From positions 124,001-188,000 of the forward strand of contig CAVZEM010000009.1 in assembly GCA_963774305.1 (NCBI GenBank): a stretch of 64,000 nucleotides of DNA, in the 5' to 3' direction. The stretch's first letter is position 1; each line of letters begins with the position of its first letter. The stretch is from DASUPK01 sp963774305. GTDB lineage: Bacteria; Actinomycetota; Thermoleophilia; Solirubrobacterales; 70-9. Made by a program: the position numbers and the translations under genes. Positions 1 through 9,058 of the stretch are shown here, in pieces. Under the pieces are notes generated by a model. The model saw only the letters and a list, made by a program, of their open reading frames with translations. It ran no database searches and was not told the DNA's origin.

Positions 1-204
1 GAGTTGGTCGTCGACGACGGGGACACCGGTCCGGTGGTCGAGACCATCATCAGGCACGCCCGCTCGGGCGCAATCGGCGACGGCAAGATCTTCGTGCTGC
101 CTGTGGAGGAGGCGATCCGCATCCGCACAGGTGAGGAGGGCGAGGTCGTTCTCCAGGCCCACACCGAGGAGGAGATCGCCGCGGGCGCGGCGCGGGACGA
201 ATGA
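1..204 (+). CDS. glnB: PII nitrogen regulatory protein, C-terminal fragment
   Basis: The reading frame is open from base 1 and covers about the last 67 residues. It carries the PII signature GDGKIFVLPVEEAIRIRTGE, which forms the nucleotide-binding C-terminal part of the trimer. The T-loop and N-terminal half lie outside the window. PII proteins sense 2-oxoglutarate and ATP/ADP and tune ammonium uptake or nitrogen enzymes. The stop overlaps the start of the next gene (ATGA), so the two are translationally coupled. The tail after the signature is acidic and Glu/Ala-rich. Whether it is GlnB or GlnK cannot be decided without the upstream neighbour (amtB or glnA). Confidence 0.9.
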   Translation, partial: ELVVDDGDTGPVVETIIRHARSGAIGDGKIFVLPVEEAIRIRTGEEGEVVLQAHTEEEIAAGAARDE

Positions 205-1367
205 CGATGCGCGAGCTCAGCACGCGGATGATCGAGGCCGTCCTCGACGGTGACGGGCTGCAGGGCGTGGCGGAGCTCGCCGCGGCCGAGGCCGGCGGCC
301 CGGTGGCGATCGTGCTGCCGCCCCGCGGCCTCGCCGCCAGGGCGCCCGGCGGAGGAGAGCTCAACGGGCTCGCCGAGTACGCCAAGGCGCGTGTCGCCGA
401 GACCGAGGCGGCCACCCCCGACCTGATCGCCCTGGAGCGCTCGATCGAGGCCGGCGGCCGGATCGTCGGCGTCGTCCTCCTGCTCGAGTCGGAGTCCGCC
501 GACGGCGAGGCGGTGCTGGTCGATCGCGACGAGGTGCTGAGGGCCGCCGCCCTGGCTGCGCTGGCCGAGGTGGCGGTGGCCGACGCCCGTGAGGAGGCCG
601 AGCGGAAGATGCGCGGCGGGCTGATCGAGGAGCTGCGCTCGAGGGAGATCGAGACCGCCGAGACCACCAGCAAGGCCGCTCGGCTCGGGTGCGATCTCGC
701 CCGCGGTGCGATCGCACTGGTGGCCGAGATCGAATCCGCGAGCCCGAGCCACGCGACGGCTCTGGTCGAGGCCGAGTACGAGGGGTCGCTCGCGGAGCTG
801 GCGGACGGCCGGCTCTACGCGATCCTGCCGGCTCGCGGCGGCGATGACGCGCCCGAGAAGACCCTTCAGGTCGCCGGGCGCATCGCCAACCGGCTGCGCA
901 AGCTCGGGATGGCCGCCGTCTCCTCGTTCTATCCGGATCCCGGGGAGCTCCATCGCGCGATCAAGGAGGCGGAACTGGTCCTCGACGTGATCACCCGCGA
1001 GCCCGAGATCGCGGAGGCCCTCGAGGAGGGGATCGCGGCGAGCGGCGTCTACCGGCTGCTCTTCAGGGCGCTGATCTCGGATCCCGACGAGGTTCGGAGC
1101 TTCTACCGCGACACCGTCGAGCCGCTGGTCCGTTACGACACCCAGTACCGCTCCGACCTGCTCGGCACGCTCGAGGAGTATCTGGCGAGCGACTGCAACA
1201 TGAACGCGACGGCGAGGGCGATCTTCGCTCACCGCCACACCGTCGCCTACCGGCTCGAGCGGGTGAAGGAGCTGACCGGTCTCGACCCGCAGATCTCCGA
1301 GGACCGCGAGCGGCTCGGCCTCGGCATCAAGGCGTACCGGATCCTCGCACCAGCCTTGCCTCGTTAG
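201..1367 (+). CDS. PucR/CdaR-family transcriptional regulator
   Basis: 388 residues. The last ~60 residues form the PucR-type helix-turn-helix (NMNATARAIFAHRHTVAYRL then ERVKELTGLDP). The central part resembles the degenerate GGDEF-like domain of the CdaR/PucR family, and the N-terminal ~130 residues are a divergent sensor-like region. Family members control purine, sugar-acid or nitrogen catabolism and usually act as activators. Coupling to a PII gene by an ATGA overlap points to a nitrogen-related role (inference). The 3' end overlaps the convergent sugar-dehydrogenase gene by 4 bases. The ligand cannot be predicted. Confidence 0.85.
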   Translation: MTMRELSTRMIEAVLDGDGLQGVAELAAAEAGGPVAIVLPPRGLAARAPGGGELNGLAEYAKARVAETEAATPDLIALERSIEAGGRIVGVVLLLESESADGEAVLVDRDEVLRAAALAALAEVAVADAREEAERKMRGGLIEELRSREIETAETTSKAARLGCDLARGAIALVAEIESASPSHATALVEAEYEGSLAELADGRLYAILPARGGDDAPEKTLQVAGRIANRLRKLGMAAVSSFYPDPGELHRAIKEAELVLDVITREPEIAEALEEGIAASGVYRLLFRALISDPDEVRSFYRDTVEPLVRYDTQYRSDLLGTLEEYLASDCNMNATARAIFAHRHTVAYRLERVKELTGLDPQISEDRERLGLGIKAYRILAPALPR

Positions 1368-2551
1368 AGCTGCTTCCGGACCGGGACGAGCCGGAACACC
1401 GAGCCCAGGGTCGGCTTGCCGTGGCGGCGGGGCCCTTTCAGGGTGAGCACGTAGACGCGGCCGTCCCGGTCCTGAGCGAGTGAGGTCAGGTAGCGGAACC
1501 TGAACCGGAAGCTCCGCAGCTTCCCCGCCCGGCGTCCGGGCCGTGGGCGGAAGGCGAGCAGCTTCCCCGAGCAACGGACGCCGTACAGATAGCTCCCGTT
1601 GATCTCGCGGCCGCGGATTCGCTCCAGCCGCGGGTCCCTGACCAGATAGCCGCCGATCACCGCGCAGCCACGTCGCCGCGGAAAGGCGATCGTTGGGAAG
1701 GTCGCCAGCCTTCTCGGCAAGCCTCCGCGCAGGATCACGAACCCGTCATAGGCCGGCCAGCCGAAGTTCGCGCCACTCGCCTTCTCGATCGGCAGGTACT
1801 CGATCTCCTCGTAGCGCTGGTCCCCGACGTCGGCGATGCCCACAGTGTGGGAGGTGCGATCGAAGGAGATCCTGCGCGGATCACCGAGCCCGGAAGCCCA
1901 GACCTCCGGGCTCGCCGGACTCGCGGGGTTGACCCGCAGGATCTTGCCGCGCAGCTGCCGCGGGTCCTGCGCGACGCCCGTGGGGTGTCCCGCCGCCGAG
2001 CCGTCGCCGGTCCCGATGTAGAGATAGCCGTCCGGTCCGAAGGTGATGAAGCCGCCATGCCGCTGCGGCTTCGACTCGTGGATCGTGAGGATCACCTGCC
2101 CGGCGGAACGATCGGCGACCAGGGGGTCCGCAGTGCTACGTCTGTAGCGCGCCACCTGCAATCTGTCGCGCTGGTCCGTGTAGGCGACGTAGAAGACGCC
2201 GGATCGCGCGTAGTCGGGGGGAAAGGCGATTGACGTCATGCCGCCGTCCGCGCCACCACCCTTCTGCATGACCAGGTCGGAGATCTTCAGGAAGGGTCGG
2301 GGAAGGAGGCGGTCCGAGGAGAGAACCCGCACCGTTCCCTGTCGCTGCACCACGTAGAGCTGCGACCCGGGTCCCGGCGGCTGGGTCAGGTAGACGGGCT
2401 CCTTGAGCCGGGCGATTCGATCCACCTCGACGAACTTGGGTCCCAGGCTCCGGGAGGACTCGCGCGTGGCGATCCCGACGATGCCGGCCGCGATGGCGAC
2501 CAGCGCGGCGATCGCGGTTTCGATCCGGCGGCGGTTGAGCGAGAGCGGCAT
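1364..2551 (-). CDS. PQQ-dependent sugar dehydrogenase-like protein, membrane-anchored
   Basis: 395 residues. One hydrophobic segment at about residues 12-28 acts as an anchor or uncleaved signal, followed by a six-bladed beta-propeller of the soluble glucose/sorbosone dehydrogenase family (GSDH). Blade motifs include HGGFITFGPDGYLYIGTGDG, GLGDPRRISFD, DVGDQRYEEIEYL and FGWPAYDG. The His of HGG corresponds to the family's catalytic base. It is the first and most divergent of three tandem paralogues and lacks the Asn of the usual HNGG motif. Substrate and PQQ dependence are unproven. No PQQ biosynthesis genes are visible. Confidence 0.85.
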   Translation of the reverse strand: MPLSLNRRRIETAIAALVAIAAGIVGIATRESSRSLGPKFVEVDRIARLKEPVYLTQPPGPGSQLYVVQRQGTVRVLSSDRLLPRPFLKISDLVMQKGGGADGGMTSIAFPPDYARSGVFYVAYTDQRDRLQVARYRRSTADPLVADRSAGQVILTIHESKPQRHGGFITFGPDGYLYIGTGDGSAAGHPTGVAQDPRQLRGKILRVNPASPASPEVWASGLGDPRRISFDRTSHTVGIADVGDQRYEEIEYLPIEKASGANFGWPAYDGFVILRGGLPRRLATFPTIAFPRRRGCAVIGGYLVRDPRLERIRGREINGSYLYGVRCSGKLLAFRPRPGRRAGKLRSFRFRFRYLTSLAQDRDGRVYVLTLKGPRRHGKPTLGSVFRLVPVRKQL

Positions 2552-2587
2552 GGTGAGGTCCCCGCGGGGGGACGAGCCGCAGGTTAT

Positions 2588-3697
2588 TCAGCGTCGGCGA
2601 ACGAGCCGGTAGACCGGGCCGTCCAGCGAGGCCGCGTAAAGGGCGCCATGCGCCCCCTCCCCGAAGGAGCTCAGGTCGGGCACGCGGACGCCGGTGCTGC
2701 GGTCCTTGCCGGCGCCGCCGAGCTTCGGGATCAGCGAGCGGATCTTGCCGGTGCAGAAGTCCCCGTAGACGTATCGGTGCAGGAGAGAGCGCAGGCGCCG
2801 GTCGCGAACGACATAGCCGCCGACGATCGCGCAGGCGTTTCCGGCGCTGCTGTAGACCTTGATCGGCTTCACGGTCCCGCTCGAGGTGGGCGAATGGGCA
2901 CCGGCGAACGGTTCGAAGCCCTCGAAGTCGTTCCAGCCGAAATTCGCGCCCTTGGCCGCCGCGAGGGTCAGGTAGTCGATCTCCTCCCAGCGGTCCTGAC
3001 CGACGTCGCCGATCGCGATCCTCGGCTGGCCCGGGTCGGTGGTCAGGTCGAAGGAGAAGCGGTACGGGTTGCGCAGGCCGCTCGAATAGATCGTGGTCGC
3101 GCCCGATCCTGGGTCGATTCGCAGCAGCTTGCCCAGCATCGAGTTCGGGTTCTGGGCGTTGTCGTTCGGATCCCCCTCGCTGCCGCCATCGCCCGTCCCC
3201 GCGTAGAGGAAGCCGTCGGGCCCGATCTGGAGCTGGCCGCCGTTGTGGTTGCTCTCGCTGGTGTGGTTGACCAGCAGCAGCTGCCGCATGGTGCTGGCCG
3301 AGGCGTGCCGCCCGTTGGGATCGGCGCGGAGCTCGGCGATCACGATGTTGCCCGCCTGGTTCGTGAAGTAGATGTAGAAGAGTTGCGAGGAGGCGTAGTC
3401 CGGGGCGAAGGCCACCGACAGCAGGCCGCGCTCGTCCGCGGTGTTGACCTGGGAGGAGATGTCGAGGAAGGTGCTGCGGTGCTTGCCCTTGACGAGTTGG
3501 ATGCTGCCGCCCTTCTCGACCACGAAGACTCCCTTGATACCTGGGGCCGAGCTGACGTAGGTGGGGCTCTGGAACCGCCCGATCCGCTTCAGCTTGACTC
3601 CGGGCTTCGCCTCGGCGCTGGGCGCTGCGGTCACGGCGACCGCGGCGAGCAGGCAGAGGGCGAGCGCGCTCCGGCGCAGGAGATTTCCCGACTCCAT
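2588..3697 (-). CDS. PQQ-dependent sugar dehydrogenase-like protein, secreted
   Basis: 369 residues from the internal ATG at 3697, chosen because it starts directly before a basic, hydrophobic signal peptide ending near AEA-KPG. A longer reading from 3745 adds 16 unlikely residues. It is a GSDH-family beta-propeller with HNGGQLQIGPDGFLYAGTGD, GLRNPYRFSFD, DVGQDRWEEIDYL and FGWNDFEG. The catalytic His (HNGG) and Ca/PQQ-site motifs look intact. It lies 36 bases from the preceding paralogue and 40 from the next one, so the three probably form one transcript. Natural substrates of such actinobacterial enzymes are largely unknown. Confidence 0.88.
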   Translation of the reverse strand: MESGNLLRRSALALCLLAAVAVTAAPSAEAKPGVKLKRIGRFQSPTYVSSAPGIKGVFVVEKGGSIQLVKGKHRSTFLDISSQVNTADERGLLSVAFAPDYASSQLFYIYFTNQAGNIVIAELRADPNGRHASASTMRQLLLVNHTSESNHNGGQLQIGPDGFLYAGTGDGGSEGDPNDNAQNPNSMLGKLLRIDPGSGATTIYSSGLRNPYRFSFDLTTDPGQPRIAIGDVGQDRWEEIDYLTLAAAKGANFGWNDFEGFEPFAGAHSPTSSGTVKPIKVYSSAGNACAIVGGYVVRDRRLRSLLHRYVYGDFCTGKIRSLIPKLGGAGKDRSTGVRVPDLSSFGEGAHGALYAASLDGPVYRLVRRR

Positions 3698-3737
3698 CGC
3701 TGATGGAACACCGTGCCGGATCCTTTGGTGCGGTCCG

Positions 3738-4925
3738 CTAGTCACCCGAAACGAGGCGATAGACGGGTCCGTCGAGCGAGGCGACGTAGATGTGATCCTG
3801 ATTGTCCTCGCCGAACGAGGAGACCGAGGGGACGTTCAGTCCCAGCGAGCGGTCCTTGCGGGCGTGCGGAATGGCCGGCACCAGGCTGTGCAGATCGCCC
3901 GTGCAGTAATCGCCATAGACGTAGCGGCCGTAGAGGGCCGGAAGGGAGCGGTCGCGGACGACATAGCCGCCCGTGATCGAGCAGGCGCCGCCGGCGTGGC
4001 TGTACTCGAAGATGGGCGGGACCGCGTTCGGCGCGATCTGATCCATGTTGAAGCGGTCGGTGCCCTCGAACGCGGACCACCCGAAGTTCGCCCCCCGGGC
4101 CTTGCCTTTCAGCGTGTAGTCGATCTCCTCGAGGGTGTCCTGCCCGACGTCGCCGATCGAGAGCGCCGCGGTCTCGGGGTCGAAGCTGAAGCGCCAAGGG
4201 TTGCGAAGACCGTAGGAATAGATTTCCGGACGAGCGCCCTGCTGGTGGACGAACGGGTTGTCCGACGGGATCGAGTACGGCGGGCCGCCGCCTCCGGTGG
4301 CGGGCTTGATGCGGAGCAGCTTGCCGAGCAGCGTGCTGAGGTCCTGCCCCGTTCGCCGCGGATCATCCTCCTGCCCCCCGTCGCCCGTCCCGATGTAGAG
4401 ATCGCCGTCCGGGCCGAACTGGAGCTGCCCGCCGTTGTGGTTTGCGGCGAAGTCGGTCATCTTGAGGATCTGTCGGGCCCTGCCCTCGTCGAATGAGCCG
4501 TCCGAGCCGACCGCGTAACGCACGACGTGCTGGTCCTGGTCGGTCCCCGTGAAGTAGGTGTAGACGAGGTGCGAGCTCCGGAAGTCGGCCGGAAACGCGA
4601 TCGAGAGGAGTCCCTGCTCGTCGTTGTTGGTGACCTGGTCGCTGATGTCGAGCGCGGGAGTCGAGACGACCTGGCCGTCGCGGACGATGCGAATGGTGCC
4701 CCCCTGCTCGACGACGTAGAGATCCGTGCTTCCAGGTGGCTGGGCGATGTAGGTGGGCTGGTCGAAGTCCCCGACCTGCTGGAGCGTGACCTTTCCGCCG
4801 ACGGGCGTTCCCGTCGTCCCGGATTCGGTCGTGGTCGTGGAGGAGGGCCCGCCGCCTCCGCCGCAGCCGGCGGCGAGAGCGATCAGCACCGCCGCGGCGA
4901 CGCACGTCGTAACCCTGCCGGTCAT
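3738..4925 (-). CDS. PQQ-dependent sugar dehydrogenase-like lipoprotein
   Basis: 395 residues from the ATG at 4925, chosen because it gives a classic lipoprotein signal (hydrophobic run ending LAAGC, then a Gly/Ser/Thr linker). An upstream reading to 5066 would overlap the next gene. The propeller carries HNGGQLQFGPDGDLYIGTGD, GLRNPWRFSFD, DVGQDTLEEIDYT and FGWSAFEG. It is closest to the neighbouring 369-residue paralogue. Lipid anchoring places it on the outer face of the membrane, so the three paralogues differ in export mode: anchored, secreted and lipidated. Confidence 0.88.
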   Translation of the reverse strand: MTGRVTTCVAAAVLIALAAGCGGGGGPSSTTTTESGTTGTPVGGKVTLQQVGDFDQPTYIAQPPGSTDLYVVEQGGTIRIVRDGQVVSTPALDISDQVTNNDEQGLLSIAFPADFRSSHLVYTYFTGTDQDQHVVRYAVGSDGSFDEGRARQILKMTDFAANHNGGQLQFGPDGDLYIGTGDGGQEDDPRRTGQDLSTLLGKLLRIKPATGGGGPPYSIPSDNPFVHQQGARPEIYSYGLRNPWRFSFDPETAALSIGDVGQDTLEEIDYTLKGKARGANFGWSAFEGTDRFNMDQIAPNAVPPIFEYSHAGGACSITGGYVVRDRSLPALYGRYVYGDYCTGDLHSLVPAIPHARKDRSLGLNVPSVSSFGEDNQDHIYVASLDGPVYRLVSGD

Positions 4926-4956
4926 CACCGGGAACTCTAGAGACCTCGTATTCGCG

Positions 4957-5760
4957 CTAGGGGCTCGTTGAGGTGCCGGAGCCGCCCAGCTCCGACTTCT
5001 GCTGCTGGGTCCCGGCCTGGCCGACGATGTCGCCGGGGTTGATCGGCACCACCTTGCCTGAGTCATCGACGCGGGTCTGCGGCGGCGCGCTCGAGATGCG
5101 CACGACGAACTCCCCCTCGGGGACTGAGCCGTCGGCGGTCACCGCCTTCGCCTTTCCCTCGAGCCCGGCGGCGACGCGGTAGTGAACGGTGTAGGTCCCC
5201 GCCTGGACGGGCGTCACGTTCCAGACGATCCGCTTGGTCTGATTCGGCGGGAGCTCTCCGAACGCATAGGTGTCGGTCTGGGCGGCCTGGGCCCCGGCCG
5301 ATGCGGTCTGCCCCTCGAGCTTGGGGAAGCCTTCCTCCAGGATCCAGACGGGCCGGAACGGGATCGCGAGACCCTCCTGCTCGGAGCGGACCGAGAAGGA
5401 GCCCTGCGACGTGGGCAGATCCTCGGTCGTGCCCGTGGTGCCGGTCGTCGTCCCGGTGGTCGTGGTCGCGTTGGAGTTGGTGAAGACGGTGATCGCGAGG
5501 TTCGGGATCGCCTGGTCGCCGGAGTTCTCGACGGCGAGCGTCAGGTTCGTGTTCTGAGCGAGCTGCTGCTTGCTCGGGAAGTCGGCGCTGACGATCGAGA
5601 CGGGAAAGTTCCCCTCCGGCTCGTTGGCGTCCTGCCTGGTGCCGCCGCACGATGCGACTCCCGCCGCCAGGAGCACTCCGAAAATCCCGATGCCGATCCG
5701 CCTGCGGGCCTTCAGGGAACGGGCTGTCGAGGCGCTCTCCTCCAAAGGCGCGGGCAACAT
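4957..5760 (-). CDS. Putative lipoprotein with CARDB-like beta-sandwich
   Basis: 267 residues. After a basic stretch comes a hydrophobic segment ending in GVASC, a plausible lipobox. The middle reads like a conserved adhesion/NEW3-type sandwich (LTLAVENSGDQAIPNLAITV, later GTYTVHYRVAAGL), interrupted by a Thr/Gly repeat of the type TTTTGTTTGTTG. No catalytic motif is seen. It is the first gene of the minus-strand group that includes the sugar dehydrogenases, 31 bases upstream of the lipoprotein paralogue. It could be an accessory surface protein for them; function unknown. Confidence 0.6.
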   Translation of the reverse strand: MLPAPLEESASTARSLKARRRIGIGIFGVLLAAGVASCGGTRQDANEPEGNFPVSIVSADFPSKQQLAQNTNLTLAVENSGDQAIPNLAITVFTNSNATTTTGTTTGTTGTTEDLPTSQGSFSVRSEQEGLAIPFRPVWILEEGFPKLEGQTASAGAQAAQTDTYAFGELPPNQTKRIVWNVTPVQAGTYTVHYRVAAGLEGKAKAVTADGSVPEGEFVVRISSAPPQTRVDDSGKVVPINPGDIVGQAGTQQQKSELGGSGTSTSP

Positions 5761-5973
5761 ACCACGGACCCTACCCCCGCCAATCCGGCTCCGTATCGCC
5801 AGTAGCGGGGATTTCTTGGGCGGAAGTTACGCGTGACGGTTGTGGGTGGCGAACCGCGCCTCCATCACATAATCTTCGCGTACGTTCACGCGGCGGCGGT
5901 CGTCACGGCCGCCGGTATTGTGGATGTGCGGGGCCGCGCCCCAATGGGGGGGATCGGTTCCGGAGGAGAGCAA

Positions 5974-6780
5974 ATGGTCAGATCCGTAGCCGATAGGGCG
6001 TTCCTCCCGGCCAAGTCTCTATTCGAGCAGGTCGGGGACATGATGATCCTGACCGCCAAGACGATCGTCTCGGCGATCCGTCCGCCGTACCCCTATGGCG
6101 GCGAGTTCATCGGGCAGTTCCTCTTCGCCCTCCAGCTCTGCTGGTTCCCGATGATGATCTCGACGCTCGCGTTCGGCTTCGGCGCCCCCGGCCTGCAGGC
6201 GGCCAACTTCCTCTCCCTGTTCGGCGCGCTCGATCGCCTCGGCGGCTTCTTCGTGCTCGCCTCGATCCGAGAGTTCGCCCCCTCCGTCACCGCCGTGGTC
6301 GTCGCCGGGGTCGCCGGCACGGCGATCACCGCGGACCTCGGCGCCCGGAAGATCCGCGAGGAGCTCGACGCCCTCCAGGTGCTCGGCGTCGACCCGATCA
6401 AGAACCTGGTCGTCCCGCGCTTCCTCGCCCTGATGCTGATCACGGGGCTGCTGGACATCTACGCGCTGATCTTCGGCATCGTCGGAGGGCTCGGCGCGGA
6501 GCTGCTCTACAACGAGCCGATCGGCGGATTCTTCGCGACCCTCTTCAACAACGCCTCGGTCACCGACCTGTGGGGATCGGTGCTGAAGACGACCATGTTC
6601 GGGGCGATCATCGCGATCGTCTGCTCCTACAAGGGGATGACTGCGTCCGGAGGCGCCGAGGGGGTGGGTCGAGCTGTCAATGAGGGTGTCGTGATCGCCT
6701 TCATGGGCGTCTTCGCGTTCAACTACGTCTTCACCCAAACCCTGCTCGCGACGCATCCCGAGCTCCAGGTGATCAAGTGA
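5974..6780 (+). CDS. MlaE/YrbE-family ABC transporter permease (first copy)
   Basis: 268 residues from the ATG at 5974, which has a GGAGGAG ribosome binding site 6 bases upstream. A longer reading from 5833 has no such site. It has five or six membrane segments and the MlaE core SITREFAP-like stretch (ASIREFAPSVTAVVVAGVAG), ADLGARKIREELDALQVLG, then GMTASGGAEGVGRAVNEGVV near the end. This is the YrbE permease of lipid-transporting Mce/Mla systems. The GTGA overlap with the next gene shows coupling to a second permease. Heterodimeric YrbEA/YrbEB pairs are typical of actinobacterial Mce transporters. Confidence 0.9.
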   Translation: MVRSVADRAFLPAKSLFEQVGDMMILTAKTIVSAIRPPYPYGGEFIGQFLFALQLCWFPMMISTLAFGFGAPGLQAANFLSLFGALDRLGGFFVLASIREFAPSVTAVVVAGVAGTAITADLGARKIREELDALQVLGVDPIKNLVVPRFLALMLITGLLDIYALIFGIVGGLGAELLYNEPIGGFFATLFNNASVTDLWGSVLKTTMFGAIIAIVCSYKGMTASGGAEGVGRAVNEGVVIAFMGVFAFNYVFTQTLLATHPELQVIK

Positions 6781-7577
6781 ACGCAGGCTGGCTGGCGGTT
6801 CCGCGGGGCTGGCTCAACTCGATCGGTGAGATCTTCGGATTCGCGACCCGGGTCGCCGGCCTGGTCTACACCGGCCGCGTCTTCCAGTTCTTCGGCGAGG
6901 CCCTCCGCCAGACCGGGATCCTGATCCTCGGTTCGACTCTCGTGATCTGGGGCCTCGTCTTCATCCTCGGCCTGCAGTGCGGGATCGAGGGGGCGTATTT
7001 CAACCGCTCAGTCGGCGCCCCGGCATACGCCGGCGTGTTCGCCGCCTGGTGCGACCTGCGTGAGGTGATCCCCTACGCCTTCGGCTACATGCTCGCCGCC
7101 AAGGTGGGCACGGGGATCGTTGCCGAGCTCGGCGCGATGCGGATCTCCGACGAGATCGACGCGCTCGAGGTGATGGGCGTGCCGCCGGTGACCTTCCTCG
7201 GGGCCACCAGGCTTCTCGCCGCTTGGATCGCCATCCCCTTCATGTACCTGGCGGCCGTCGGGATCGGCTTTTTCGCCAGCTGGCTCGCGGTCGTGGAGCA
7301 GATCGGCGATGTCTCCTCGGGCGGCTACTTCCTGATCTTCTGGATGTTCCAGAACCCGCCCGACCTCTTATTCAGCCTCATCAAGGGCATGGTGATGGCG
7401 ACCGCCATCGTGCTCGTCGGCTGCTACTACGGCTACACGGCATCCGGCGGTCCGGTGGGCGTCGGCACCGCGACCGCGAAGTCGATGGTGCTCAACATCG
7501 TGCTCGTCCACCTCATCGGGATGATGGGAACCCTGGTCTTCTGGGGCGCTAACCCGAGGGCTCCAATCGGCGGGTGA
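6777..7577 (+). CDS. MlaE/YrbE-family ABC transporter permease (second copy)
   Basis: 266 residues, GTG start overlapping the preceding stop by 4 bases. It has the MlaE fold with GTGIVAELGAMRISDEIDAL, EVMGVPPVTFLGATRLLAAW and GYTASGGPVGVGTATAKSMV. It should pair with the previous permease to form the membrane part of a lipid ABC transporter. The ATPase gene follows after 50 bases. No MCE-domain (MlaD-like) substrate-binding gene lies downstream inside the window, which is unusual because Mce operons place several immediately after the permeases. Confidence 0.9.
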   Translation: MNAGWLAVPRGWLNSIGEIFGFATRVAGLVYTGRVFQFFGEALRQTGILILGSTLVIWGLVFILGLQCGIEGAYFNRSVGAPAYAGVFAAWCDLREVIPYAFGYMLAAKVGTGIVAELGAMRISDEIDALEVMGVPPVTFLGATRLLAAWIAIPFMYLAAVGIGFFASWLAVVEQIGDVSSGGYFLIFWMFQNPPDLLFSLIKGMVMATAIVLVGCYYGYTASGGPVGVGTATAKSMVLNIVLVHLIGMMGTLVFWGANPRAPIGG

Positions 7578-7627
7578 GCCGAGGCCCTTGCCTACACTTG
7601 CTGTGAACTTCGAAGGAGGCGTGATCG

Positions 7628-8679
7628 GTGGCTGAGAGCAAGAAGAGCACTTCGGGAAGCAATAGCAGGAGCACGAGCAGCCGCTCGAGCTCCAGCCACT
7701 CGACCACCAAGAGCACAGCCACCAAGCGCCCACCACCACCAAGCGTCGCGCGCCCGCCCGGGCCAAGGCCCCGGAGGCCGAGGCGGTCGAGGAGGGCGAC
7801 CCGCTCGCCGCGCAAGGCTACGGCGAGGAGGATTTCGCTAGTCGCGACTACATCATTCCCGGCGTCGACGCCGACGATCCCGATCCCTACAAGTGGCATA
7901 CCGGCACCAAGCGTGACCATGGTGGGAAGGACGCGATCGAGATCATCGACCTCGTCAAGCAGTTCGGCCGCACGCGGATCCTGAATGGCTGCAACCTCGG
8001 CCTCCCCGACAACATGATCTCGATGGTGCTCGGCCCGTCCGGCACCGGCAAGTCTGTGCTGATCAAGCACATCGTCGGGCTGCTCTACCCGGACGCAGGC
8101 GACGTCCTGGTTCACGGCGAGTCGATCCCGAACATGGCCGACGACGAGCTCTTCGAGGTGCGCAAGAAGTTCGGCCTGCTCTTCCAGGACGGTGCGCTCT
8201 TCGGCTCGATGAACGTGTATGACAACACCTGCTTCCCGCTCCGCCAGCACACGGACAAGGGCGAGGAGGAGATCGAGGAGATCGTCACGCGGCGCCTTCG
8301 CGAGGTCGGCCTCTCCGAGGCGATGTTCAAGATGCCGAACGAGCTCTCGGGCGGGATGCGCAAGCGCGCCGGCTTCGCCCGGGCGCTGGTGCTCGACCCG
8401 GCGATCGTCATGTTCGACGAGCCCGATTCGGGCCTCGACCCGGTTCGCACGGCGCTGCTCTGCGAGCTGATCCGTGAGGTCCACGAGGAGAACGGCGGTT
8501 GCTACCTCGTGATCAGCCACGATCTTGCAACCGCGCGCCGGATTGCGGAGTTCCTGGCCGTGCTCTGGAAGGGCAAGATCGTCGAGTCTGGCCCGGCGGA
8601 CGAGCTCTTCAACTCGAAGAACGAGTTCATCCGCCAGTTCCTGAACGCGGACGTCACAGGCCCGCTCGCGATGGACTGA
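7628..8679 (+). CDS. MlaF/Mkl-type ABC ATPase with an apparent frameshift near the N-terminus
   Basis: The ATPase core is clear: Walker A GPSGTGKS at 8032-8055, LLFQDGALFGSMNVYDN, signature LSGGMRKRAGFARAL, Walker B IVMFDEPDSGLD and the VISHD switch. Family-conserved sequence continues upstream in the same frame (DAIEIIDLVKQFGRTRILNG), but that frame hits TAG at 7663 and TGA at 7633 with no ATG, GTG or TTG between 7663 and the ATG at 8014. A good start exists in another frame: GTG 7628, eight bases after AAGGAGG, encoding a Ser/Thr/Lys-rich leader. Joining them needs a -1 shift, or one missing base, most likely around the CCACC repeats at 7728-7742. It is either an assembly indel or a genuine frameshift; the ATPase should energise the two YrbE permeases. 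Confidence 0.8.
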
Positions 8680-8778
8680 CCGCCGACTGTCGGCTCGTCC
8701 GCGCGCGACGCGGATCGCCGGCACGTGGCGCCGGAGATCGACTTGTTCGCTCCACTCCCGGCGCTACCGTCAGCGGTG

Positions 8779-9018
8779 ATGGCGCTCAAGCGCATCACCG
8801 ACGACCACGTCCTCTCCGCAATCATCGACTGCGCGGGTGATGGGTACTGCCCGATCGCCGACGTTCTCCCTTCATTGCCGAAGTTGAGCCATTCCGACCG
8901 CCGTCGTGCGGTGAGGGGCTCGATCAACCGCGGCCTCGTGCTCGAGCGGCGCGGACCGGACGGCCGTGTGCACGTCGCCGTCGCCAGCGAGGGCTGGCGG
9001 CAGCTGCGCGCGGCCTGA
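8779..9018 (+). CDS. Small conserved-looking protein, possible winged-helix fold
   Basis: 79 residues from the ATG at 8779; an alternative GTG at 8725 adds 18 residues and has no better ribosome binding site. The sequence (RITDDHVLSAIIDCAGDGY, then DRRRAVRGSINRGLVLERRG) has the length and pattern of a small helix-turn-helix or winged-helix domain ending in a beta-hairpin. It has no signal peptide or membrane segment. It sits between the lipid-transporter ATPase and an MMPL exporter on the same strand, so it could be a local regulator. I do not recognise a named family. Confidence 0.5.
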   Translation: MALKRITDDHVLSAIIDCAGDGYCPIADVLPSLPKLSHSDRRRAVRGSINRGLVLERRGPDGRVHVAVASEGWRQLRAA

Positions 9019-9058
9019 TTAGCGCGATCCTCATACTCGCTCCCTAACCTCCGGCCTC

